A DNA stretch of 6,921 bases, from the NCBI GenBank assembly GCA_016199375.1, contig JACQGV010000240.1, positions 1 to 6,921 of the forward strand, read 5' to 3'. The position numbers and the translations under genes were made by a program. Positions within the stretch are counted from its first letter, which is position 1, and each line of letters opens with the position of its first letter. The notes under the pieces are model-generated. The model was not told the DNA's origin and ran no database searches. It saw only the letters and a list, made by a program, of their open reading frames with translations. The stretch is from Chloroflexota bacterium (GTDB lineage: Bacteria > Chloroflexota > Dehalococcoidia > SHYM01). Below are positions 1 through 5,757 of the stretch, one piece after another.

Positions 1-248
1 GCCAGGTCCTTGGTGACGGTGGAGCCCTTCAGCTCCGCCCCCGTGACCATGAACATCCTCTCTCCTGCGGGGACCGCGACCTTGCCGACCTTCCCCTCCA
101 CGCTGGTCAGCTTGCCCTGGAGGCCAGCGACGTTCTGCTCGGCAGCAGCGATCTTGTCCTCCAGGGGTTTCGTGTTGGCGCCGCAGGCTACGGCCAGCAA
201 CGCCACGGCGCTCACCCCTGCTACCAGATAGCTCAGACGCTTGTTCAT
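1..248 (-). CDS. Small secreted lipoprotein with coiled-coil stem, C-terminus outside window
   Basis: The visible N-terminal 82 residues begin MNKRLSYLVAGVSAVALLAVAC. This is a short basic n-region, a hydrophobic core and a lipobox-like LAVAC with the candidate lipidation cysteine at residue 22 (alanine at -3 is acceptable but not ideal). Residues about 29-55 show a heptad pattern (I33, V40, L47, V54) that suggests a short coiled coil. A more hydrophobic stretch, MFMVTGAELKGSTVTKDL, then begins what looks like a folded domain and runs off the left edge. I chose the second of two in-frame ATGs (248) because AAGGGG at 255-260 lies 6 nt before it, while the ATG at 254 touches that motif. The product is probably anchored on the outer face of the membrane. 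I do not recognise the family. The lead-in loosely recalls secreted cupredoxin-like proteins, but no copper ligands are in view. An array of candidate regulator boxes lies directly upstream. Confidence 0.75.
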   Translation of the reverse strand, partial: MNKRLSYLVAGVSAVALLAVACGANTKPLEDKIAAAEQNVAGLQGKLTSVEGKVGKVAVPAGERMFMVTGAELKGSTVTKDL

Positions 249-302
249 AGACATCCCCTTTCTTACCGCCGGCCACGGGCGCCGGCCTCTACTCCGACAT
301 GT

Positions 303-308
303 TTTGTA
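303..308 (-). promoter_or_regulatory. Possible -10 element for the lipoprotein gene
   Basis: On the minus strand TACAAA lies 12 nt downstream of the last GT(A/T)AC box (ending at 321) and about 55 nt before the ATG at 248. There is no recognisable -35 hexamer 16-18 nt upstream; the box array occupies that place. This is the layout expected of an activator-dependent PhoB-type promoter. The hexamer match is weak, so it is a suggestion only. Confidence 0.25.
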
Positions 309-317
309 CCATGGGGG

Positions 318-371
318 CCTGTTACAGCTCCGTAACAAGGCAGGGGCGCGCCGTAACAAGTCCGTTACAAC
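318..371 (-). promoter_or_regulatory. Four-box operator array, GT(T/A)ACA repeats at 11-21-11 bp
   Basis: On the plus strand the hexamers are GTTACA 321-326, GTAACA 332-337, GTAACA 353-358 and GTTACA 364-369. Start-to-start distances are 11, 21 and 11 bp. The two inner copies share the identical 10-mer CCGTAACAAG (330-339 and 351-360). Two 11-bp-spaced direct repeats per unit is the known arrangement for head-to-tail dimers of PhoB/OmpR-family regulators, and the adjacent RR1 belongs to that family. The array starts 3 bp from the RR1 terminator palindrome and ends about 73 bp before the lipoprotein start, so it most likely controls the lipoprotein gene. The repeats and spacing are directly visible. 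RR1 as the binding protein is inference. Confidence 0.65.
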
Positions 372-373
372 GG

Positions 374-415
374 GGAAAGAGGGAGGGGAGCGCGCGCGCT
401 CCCCTCCCTCTTTCC
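374..415 (-). terminator. Perfect 42-bp palindrome, probable terminator of the HK1-RR1 operon
   Basis: The left arm (374-394) is a purine tract ending in CGCG-type sequence and the right arm (395-415) is its exact reverse complement. This gives 21 bp of uninterrupted pairing around a CGCGCGCG centre. It begins 13 nt after the RR1 stop codon. No run of T follows on either strand, so it is not a textbook intrinsic terminator. The strength of the hairpin and its place between the RR1 stop and the lipoprotein operator still make termination or 3'-end protection the best reading. In principle it works on both strands. Confidence 0.6.
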
Positions 416-428
416 AGTTGGCTAGCGC

Positions 429-1124
429 CTAGCCGGGGCCGCCCAGGAGGTAGCCGATGCCGGGCACAGTCGCGATGTAGCGCGGGTGCTGGGGATCGTC
501 CGCCAGCTTGTGGCGGAGGCGCCACACCGTCACTCGGAGCACCTCGTGCTCGCCTCGATAGCCAGCTCCCCAGACGCTCTCAAGAATGTCGTCCTGGGTG
601 ACCGTTTTGCCAGCGTGGGACGCCAGGTAGTGGAGCAGCCGGTATTCCGTCGGTGAGAGGCGGACCTCCTGGCCCCGGACGGTCACCCGGCGGGTCGGAA
701 AGTCCACGCGGAGGTCGCCCAGGGTGAAGCTGGTCTCCTGGCTCGGGGCCTCGGCGAGGTGGGCGCGACGGAGCACAGCCTCCACCCGCGCCAGGAGCTC
801 CTGGGCAGAGAAGGGCTTCGCCACGTAGTCGTCGGCGCCCAGGCGCAACCCCTTGACCTTGTCTTCCTCGGCGCCCCGGGCGGTGAGCATGATGATGGGC
901 ACCATAGAGACCTCGCGGATGCGCTGGCAGACCTCGAAGCCATCCAGGCCGGGGAGCATGACATCCAGGACCACCAGGTCTGGGGCGTGGTTGGCCAGGG
1001 AGGCCAGGGCCTCCTCGCCGGTGGCGGCGCAGGTCACACGGTAGCCTGCCGCCTCCAGGTTGAACCGGACCAGGCGCAGGTAGCGCGGCTCGTCGTCAAC
1101 CACCAGAATCAGCTCTTGGGCCAC
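429..1124 (-). CDS. OmpR/PhoB-family response regulator (RR1)
   Basis: This 231-residue cytoplasmic transcription regulator has the usual length for the family. The receiver domain covers about residues 4-118, with acidic pocket D10-D11, phosphoacceptor D54 (in VVLDVMLPG), switch residues T81 and Y100, and K103 in the KPF motif. A short linker leads to a winged-helix domain at about 134-228 (RLSPTEYRLLHYLASHAGK, then the recognition-helix region around VTVWRLRHKL, and a C-terminal GIGYLL wing). The start is GTG at 1124, supported by AAGGGG at 1133-1138 with 8 nt spacing; the nearby ATG is out of frame. It lies 39 bp downstream of HK1 on the same strand, so it is almost certainly HK1's cognate partner and cotranscribed. 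All phosphorylation residues are present. Family assignment is secure. The specific regulon is unknown, but the 11-bp-spaced boxes at 321-369 are a good candidate target. No equivalent boxes occur upstream of HK1, which argues against autoregulation through the same sites. Confidence 0.95.
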   Translation of the reverse strand: MAQELILVVDDEPRYLRLVRFNLEAAGYRVTCAATGEEALASLANHAPDLVVLDVMLPGLDGFEVCQRIREVSMVPIIMLTARGAEEDKVKGLRLGADDYVAKPFSAQELLARVEAVLRRAHLAEAPSQETSFTLGDLRVDFPTRRVTVRGQEVRLSPTEYRLLHYLASHAGKTVTQDDILESVWGAGYRGEHEVLRVTVWRLRHKLADDPQHPRYIATVPGIGYLLGGPG

Positions 1125-1163
1125 CGAGCATTCCCCTTCACTGCGAACCGCTGGCCCCCGGCG

Positions 1164-3596
1164 CTAAGCTTCGGCTGCTGACTGCGCTACCAGGGGAAGC
1201 GTGAGCAAGAATGTGCTCCCCTTGCCGGGGCTGCTTTCTACGCTCAGCCTGCCGCCGTGGGACTCGACTATGCCGCGGCAGATTGTCAGGCCCAGGCCGG
1301 TGCCCCGGGCCTTCCGGCGCCGCGAGTTGTCCCCCCGGTAGAAGGGCTCGAAGACCCGTTCCAGCTCCTGGGCGGGGATGCCATCGCCGTGGTCCCTGAC
1401 GCTTACGAGGGCCTGGCCATCTTCGACGGTCGCGGTCACCTCGATCCGAGAGCCGGGGTCCGAGTAGCGGGCGGCGTTGTCCAGCAGGTTGTGGAGCACC
1501 TGCTCGATCCTGGCGGGGTCTGCGAGCACCTGGACCTCTTCCGTCGGAAGTCTGGCCTCGAGAACATACCCGGCCTGCTGCAGGCCGGCCGAGGCCTTCT
1601 TCAGCGGGCCCTCCAGGAGCTCCCTCAGGCCGATGGCCGTCTTGTTCAGCGGGAAGCCGCCAGCCTGGAGGCGGGAGGCGTCCAGCAGCTCGTCGATCAT
1701 GCGCTGGAGCTTGCCAGACTCCTCGGCGACGATCTTCAGGAACTCCTGCCGAGTCGCCGCGTCAATGGCGATGTCGTCCCGGAGCAGCGTCGTGGCGTAC
1801 CCCTTGATGAAGCCCAGGGGCGTCCGCAGCTCATGTGAGATGGCGGAGATGAACTCGGCCTTCATCCGGTCGAGCTCCCGCTGCGCCTGCACCCGGCCCA
1901 GTTCGCCCAGCAGGCGGGTGTTTTCGATGGCGACGGCTATCTGGTTGCAGATGGCTTCAAGGGTCACCCTGTCTTCGGTGCTGGGCGGGGCGCCGTGGCT
2001 GCGGGAGAGGGAGAGGACACCGAGGACCCCTTTCGAGGACTTCAGGGGTAGTATCGCCATGACACGGGCCTGGGGCGCCTGGCACGCTGGCCTGAGGTGC
2101 TGGTTCTCTTCAGGTGTCAGGTAGACCGGGGTGCCATGAGAGGCCACCTGCCCACAGGGACACTGGTCGAGGCCTATCGCCTGGTTCATACAGGGAAAAC
2201 TGGAATACTCTCCCAGGGCAGTGGCCACAGCCAGCCGGTCGCCACCGCCGTCCACCAGGCGGATGGCGGCCGCTTCCATCCGGGTGTGCTCCAGGACCAC
2301 ATCCAGGCAGCGGCTCAGCATATCCTCGCGGTCGCGGGCCTCGTTGGCGGCCGTGGCCACTGCGGAGACCGCGGCCAGTTGGCGGTTCCGGGCCGTCAGC
2401 TCTTCCGTGCGCTGGGCGACCTTCACCTCCAGCTCTTCGCCCCACGTGCGCACCCGCTCCAGGGAGGCCTTGAGCTGGGCTCGCATCGCCTCCAGGCTCG
2501 CGCCCAGCACCCCGATCTCCCCGCCCTCGCCGATGTGGACGGGCTCTGCGAGGTTGCCCGACGCCATCCGTCGGGCCGCCCCGGTGAGAGTCCGCACCGG
2601 GCGGACCAGGAGACGGGCTCCTAGCAGCGTCAGGGCCCACAGCGCCCCCAGGGAAAGGGCCCCCATGATGATGATGTTGTTGCGGAGCCGGGCCACCGGC
2701 GCGAAGGTCTCCCGGTCGGTGCCGCCTACCGCCACGCCCCAGGCAGCGCCGGGGACGGGCGCAAAAGCCATGACATGCTGGACCTGCCGCCTGGCGCCCG
2801 CGGGCGCGTGCCAGGGAGAGTAGGGGACGTTCTCCACCGCTGCCGTCTCGGACTGGAACATCCTGAGGTAGAAGCCCAGGTGCTCTCCCGGCTGGAGGAA
2901 CCCACCATAATCGGTAGAGGCGATGATGAGACCGCGGCCATCCACCAGCTCCGCGTGCCCCGTATCACCCAGATCCCGGGCATGCTGCAGGGCGCCCACC
3001 ACGTCAACGCTGGCCATGTGGATGAGGCCGCTAAGCATGGACATGAGGGTGCCATCCGGCCCCAAGATGGGCACAGTCAAGGCCACGGCGGGCTGGCCCG
3101 TGGAGGGGTCAATAAAGGGGGCAGACACGCTGCGGCGCCCACTTTCCTTGACCCTGCTAATGTGAGCCTCACTGGAGAGATCGGTGCCCCGTGGCAGCTT
3201 GTCAGGCGGCTCAGACAGCACTACGCGGCCCTGGGCGTCCAGAAAATAGATCCCCAGGGAGAGCGTCCCCACGCGGCCGTAGGCGTGGGCCAGCATATGG
3301 TACTCCTCGGCCAGATTGGGGGCCCGGGGATCGAAGGCTGCGAACTCAGTGGCCTTCTCCAGCTCGTGGAAGCCCCGCGCCACGAGGCGGTCTATTTCGC
3401 GGGCTGCCATCTGGGCAACGACCAGCCGCTCCTGGAGAATGCGGTTGGTGCTGTCGTTCACCGCGCGCAGGCTGAGCAGGCTGAAGATGGCGAACAGGAC
3501 CAGGAAGCCCAGGGTGGCCGCGATCACGAGCCTCGGCCACAGGTTCAACCGTTGGAAGTCACCTAGTATCTTCAGGAAGAACACTGCTCTTGCCAC
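1164..3596 (-). CDS. Membrane sensor histidine kinase, dCache-HAMP-GAF-HisKA-HATPase (HK1)
   Basis: This 810-residue kinase senses a signal outside the membrane and phosphorylates a partner, presumably RR1. In order it has TM1 about 22-45, an extracytoplasmic dCache-like domain about 46-305, TM2 about 307-332, HAMP about 330-385 (GGEIGVLGASLEAMR), a short coiled coil to about 405, a GAF domain about 410-560, HisKA with phosphoacceptor H588 (ISHELRTP), and a HATPase domain. The HATPase boxes are N (N703, N707), G1 (DHGDG 735-739), F (FEPFYRG 749-755) and G2 (GTGLGL 765-770), so it looks catalytically intact. The GAF domain carries C469, C479, C481 and C505, a possible metal or redox site. The start is GTG at 3596, with GGGGA 5 nt before it and an in-frame TAA further upstream; a GTG at codon 5 is an alternative. 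The core resembles PhoR/VicK-type kinases, but the ligand cannot be inferred. Confidence 0.94.
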   Translation of the reverse strand: MARAVFFLKILGDFQRLNLWPRLVIAATLGFLVLFAIFSLLSLRAVNDSTNRILQERLVVAQMAAREIDRLVARGFHELEKATEFAAFDPRAPNLAEEYHMLAHAYGRVGTLSLGIYFLDAQGRVVLSEPPDKLPRGTDLSSEAHISRVKESGRRSVSAPFIDPSTGQPAVALTVPILGPDGTLMSMLSGLIHMASVDVVGALQHARDLGDTGHAELVDGRGLIIASTDYGGFLQPGEHLGFYLRMFQSETAAVENVPYSPWHAPAGARRQVQHVMAFAPVPGAAWGVAVGGTDRETFAPVARLRNNIIIMGALSLGALWALTLLGARLLVRPVRTLTGAARRMASGNLAEPVHIGEGGEIGVLGASLEAMRAQLKASLERVRTWGEELEVKVAQRTEELTARNRQLAAVSAVATAANEARDREDMLSRCLDVVLEHTRMEAAAIRLVDGGGDRLAVATALGEYSSFPCMNQAIGLDQCPCGQVASHGTPVYLTPEENQHLRPACQAPQARVMAILPLKSSKGVLGVLSLSRSHGAPPSTEDRVTLEAICNQIAVAIENTRLLGELGRVQAQRELDRMKAEFISAISHELRTPLGFIKGYATTLLRDDIAIDAATRQEFLKIVAEESGKLQRMIDELLDASRLQAGGFPLNKTAIGLRELLEGPLKKASAGLQQAGYVLEARLPTEEVQVLADPARIEQVLHNLLDNAARYSDPGSRIEVTATVEDGQALVSVRDHGDGIPAQELERVFEPFYRGDNSRRRKARGTGLGLTICRGIVESHGGRLSVESSPGKGSTFLLTLPLVAQSAAEA

Positions 3597-3627
3597 TCGA
3601 TCCCCAGCCCGCCACGGCCGCCAGCAT
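3559..3627 (-). CDS. Possible 22-residue leader ORF overlapping the HK1 start
   Basis: An ATG at 3627 is preceded by AAGGAG (3632-3637) with 4 nt spacing, a stronger Shine-Dalgarno match than HK1's own. The frame reads MLAAVAGWGSSGKSSVLPED and two more residues, and stops at TGA 3559-3561, inside the HK1 coding region and out of frame with it. It could be a translated leader that couples or damps HK1 translation, or the motif may be chance. There is no homology that I recognise, and a 22-codon open frame is not evidence on its own. Confidence 0.22.
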   Translation of the reverse strand: MLAAVAGWGSSGKSSVLPEDTR

Positions 3628-3631
3628 CCAA

Positions 3632-3648
3632 CTCCTTATGGTATTGTA
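3632..3648 (-). promoter_or_regulatory. Possible HK1-RR1 promoter -10 box and leader ribosome site
   Basis: On the minus strand TACAAT (3643-3648) differs by one base from the -10 consensus TATAAT and lies about 47 nt before the HK1 GTG. AAGGAG (3632-3637) follows directly. No convincing -35 hexamer is found 16-18 nt upstream. The intergenic stretch 3597-3791 also holds a small CTAG-CA-CTAG inverted repeat at 3673-3682, but nothing else I can assign. Confidence 0.3.
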
Positions 3649-3844
3649 GGGCTTGTGCCATAGACCGTGCGCCTAGCACTAGCCGCATTCCCACGGGCAA
3701 GCACCTCACTGACCGTAGCTGCGGCCTCGACAACAGCGGCTGATGAGGGTTGCCCATCCGCTCTAGTGAACCTTGACCATGACACCCTGCAATGGGTGTG
3801 GCAGCGTCGCCAGGGGAACTCTGCATAGTGTACAGCGGTCTGAC

Positions 3845-3849
3845 AGGAG
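3845..3849 (+). promoter_or_regulatory. Ribosome binding site deciding the HK2 start
   Basis: AGGAG lies 5 nt before a TTG at 3855 that is in frame with HK2. The upstream in-frame ATG at 3792 has no Shine-Dalgarno sequence. A GTG at 3828 has AGGGGA (3812-3817) at a longer 10-nt spacing and is the next best choice. A TTG start leaves a cytoplasmic lead of about 17 residues before TM1, similar to HK1. Confidence 0.45.
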
Positions 3850-3854
3850 CTCGC

Positions 3855-4790
3855 TTGCCAGGAGCGATTTGGCAGGATCGGTTCCGCCGCCTCGGGCTGC
3901 AGCGGCGGATTATGCTCTATGTCGCCATAGGCCTGGCGCTCATGTTCACGATTGGCGCTTATGTGGGCCTCCTGGCCATCAACCAGGCGACAGACCTGGT
4001 ATACCGGGAACGTCTAGGCACCGCATACACCACCGCCACAGCACTAGACAACAACCTCCAAGCGCTTGCCCATCATGTAGGCTCCGTGCGCAGCCGCTTG
4101 TTGAAAGCCAATTCGCGCCAGGAGTGGGGGGAGGCCTGTAGTGACCTCTTTGCCCAGCTGTCGGACTCCAGTGCATTCGCGTTCGTGCGTGCGCAAGGCC
4201 TATGGCTTATCGACCAGGGAGGTGAGGTCCAGTTTGCTTTCCCAAGTCCGGTCGAGTTGGTGCCGAACTCTCTTCCGGTCGGCACCCAGCAAGCCTTCCA
4301 CGAGCCACCCTTCTTGCACCCCGCCGTCTCTTCCGTAAGCCCGCAGTTTGGCACCCTCATGGTGCCGGTCAAAGACGACGCCGGGATCGTGCGCTGGACA
4401 GTTGCTCTCGACCTAGCCGCCCTGAGCCGAGATGAACCCTATTTTTTGTCCCCCTCCAGCACGGCCCAGGGGTCAGCGGCTTCAGGAGGGCCGTCAAACG
4501 TTTATGGCTTGGAGGTGCTGAGCCCAGACGGTAGAGTAGCCTTGACTAGAAAAGGAGGGACCCCGCCTGGCAACGTTAGCCCCCACTTGTATATCCTTCA
4601 GGGACACGCGGCGCAACCCCGTGGGCCATTTGTCTTCCTGCATCGGCCGAAGAAAGGGGAAAAGTTCCCCCCCCCACGTGATCGCTGTGGCCCCTCTGAC
4701 CTCCGGACCCTACGTAGCGATCCTGGAACAGCGGGCGGATGTGGCCCTGGCGCTGCCGCTGCGACTGCGCCAGCGCCTTATACTGTTTGA
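3855..4790 (+). CDS. N-terminal sensor fragment of frameshifted histidine kinase HK2
   Basis: This frame encodes the extracytoplasmic sensor half of HK2. A short basic lead (QDRFRRLGLQRR) precedes TM1 (MLYVAIGLALMFTIGAYVGL), followed by a dCache-like domain of roughly 230 residues with the usual membrane-proximal arrangement (NVYGLEVLSPDGRVALTR, then GPFVFLHRPKKGEKF). Family-like sequence stops at the nine-C run at 4667-4675. The remaining codons to the stop at 4790 are low-complexity Ala/Gly/Pro-rich and look like out-of-frame readthrough. The continuation lies in the frame one base later, encoded to 5757. Removing one C would give an uninterrupted protein of 654 residues counted from the ATG at 3792, or about 633 from the TTG. 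As written, the product would be a membrane-anchored sensor without a kinase domain. The 5' limit is uncertain: 3792, 3828 and 3855 are all in frame. Confidence 0.75.
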   Translation: MPGAIWQDRFRRLGLQRRIMLYVAIGLALMFTIGAYVGLLAINQATDLVYRERLGTAYTTATALDNNLQALAHHVGSVRSRLLKANSRQEWGEACSDLFAQLSDSSAFAFVRAQGLWLIDQGGEVQFAFPSPVELVPNSLPVGTQQAFHEPPFLHPAVSSVSPQFGTLMVPVKDDAGIVRWTVALDLAALSRDEPYFLSPSSTAQGSAASGGPSNVYGLEVLSPDGRVALTRKGGTPPGNVSPHLYILQGHAAQPRGPFVFLHRPKKGEKFPPPRDRCGPSDLRTLRSDPGTAGGCGPGAAAATAPAPYTV

Positions 4791-5757
4791 GAGCCTTGGT
4801 TTTATGGTCACAATGCTGGTGGCCTGGGTAACCACTCGCCACGTCGTTAAACCGACGGAACGCCTGACCACGGCGGCCCAGCGTATTGCCGCGGGTGAGG
4901 TTGAAGCGCCCATCAACGTGGCTGCCCAGGACGAAATCGGCACCCTGGCCGAAAGCCTGGAAATCATGCGGTTGCGCTTGCAGGCCTGGGGATCGGAGCT
5001 GGAGAAGCAGGTCCGGGAACGGACCTCCGAGCTAGAGGAAAGAAACCGCCAGTCGCGGTTGCTCTACGAAACGCTTCAGAGCCACGAGAGACAACTGCGC
5101 TCTCTCCTGGGGAAGGTGCTGGGGGCTCAAGAAGATGAGCGCAAGAGAGTATCACGGGAACTTCACGACGAGATTGGGCAGGCCCTCTCAGCCTTAACCA
5201 TGGGCCTGGAGCGACTGGAGGATGCCCGGCCTGAGCAGTGGGTCAACTTGATGGACCAAGTGGAGAGACTTAGAGAGCTGGCGAAGGGAACCCTCGGCGA
5301 CCTGCGCCGGTTGACCGTGGCCTTACGGCCCGCAGCGCTGGACGACCTGGGCCTTGTCCCAGCCATTCGCCGGTATGCGGAACTTTACCTCGGAGATGCT
5401 GGGGTAGACTTCGATGTCCAAGAGGAGAATGCCGGTAGCCGGCTTGATCCCTCTCTGGAGACAGTTATTTACCGCGTAGTGCAGGAGGCCATCAACAATG
5501 TCGCCCGGCATAGTCAGGCCACGCGGGCGAAGATAAACCTTAGTTCCCGGGGCGACACTTTCGTCGCCACAGTGGAGGACAACGGGCGCGGGTTCGATCC
5601 GCTCGTTACGAGGGAGGGCGTGGGACTACAAGGAATGCGGGAACGGGCGTCCCTGGCGGGTGGACAGCTTACCCTTGACAGCCAGACCGGCCACGGTACG
5701 AGAGTCCGCCTGCAGCTGCCGCTGACAGGCAAGGTAGGATTACTGCGAGATGCCTAA
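4621..5757 (+). CDS. C-terminal HAMP-HisKA_3-HATPase fragment of frameshifted kinase HK2
   Basis: The frame is open from a GTG at 4621, but real family sequence starts only after the C run (HVIAVAPLTSGPYVAILEQ, the end of the dCache domain). No ribosome site precedes the GTG, so independent translation is doubtful. In residues of this fragment: TM2 about 52-72, HAMP about 72-125 (DEIGTLAESLEIMR), coiled coil about 120-165, HisKA_3 with phosphoacceptor H182 (RVSRELHDEIGQALSAL), and a NarL/LiaS-type HATPase domain. That domain has N-box N292-N293 (VVQEAINNVARHS), G1 DNGRG 320-324 and G2 GVGLQGMRER 333-342. All catalytic motifs are intact, so disruption is either recent or not real. The gene ends in ATGCCTAA, overlapping RR2 by 8 nt. 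This implies translational coupling and marks RR2 as the partner. Confidence 0.85.
   Translation: MGHLSSCIGRRKGKSSPPHVIAVAPLTSGPYVAILEQRADVALALPLRLRQRLILFESLGFMVTMLVAWVTTRHVVKPTERLTTAAQRIAAGEVEAPINVAAQDEIGTLAESLEIMRLRLQAWGSELEKQVRERTSELEERNRQSRLLYETLQSHERQLRSLLGKVLGAQEDERKRVSRELHDEIGQALSALTMGLERLEDARPEQWVNLMDQVERLRELAKGTLGDLRRLTVALRPAALDDLGLVPAIRRYAELYLGDAGVDFDVQEENAGSRLDPSLETVIYRVVQEAINNVARHSQATRAKINLSSRGDTFVATVEDNGRGFDPLVTREGVGLQGMRERASLAGGQLTLDSQTGHGTRVRLQLPLTGKVGLLRDA
4667..4675 (+). repeat. C9 homopolymer at the HK2 frameshift
   Basis: Nine consecutive C lie exactly where HK2 passes from one reading frame to the next. The N-terminal frame reads ...KKGEKFPPP and then loses family resemblance. 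The frame one base further on gives PPHVIAVAPL and continues the dCache-TM2-HAMP kinase. Eight C (or any number lower by a multiple of three) would restore one frame. Explanations are miscalled homopolymer length, slipped-strand phase variation, transcriptional slippage, +1 ribosomal slippage on CCC codons, or a true pseudogene. Confidence 0.85.

Noticed and set aside
420..434. Inverted repeat GGCTAG-CGC-CTAGCC at the RR1 stop codon
   Set aside because: Only 6-bp arms spanning the stop, and overshadowed by the 42-bp palindrome just downstream; probably chance.
1257..1838. Long open frame on the plus strand antisense to HK1
   Set aside because: High GC leaves the opposite frames open; the translation has no recognisable domain, and HK1 on the other strand has a full set of kinase motifs.
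2775..3566. 263-codon plus-strand open frame antisense to the HK1 sensor domain
   Set aside because: Same GC-shadow effect; no ribosome site and no family-like pattern. The minus-strand TM-dCache-HAMP reading explains the region.
3773..3778. TTGACC as a -35 element for HK2
   Set aside because: No -10-like hexamer lies 16-18 nt downstream (GTGTGG at that place).
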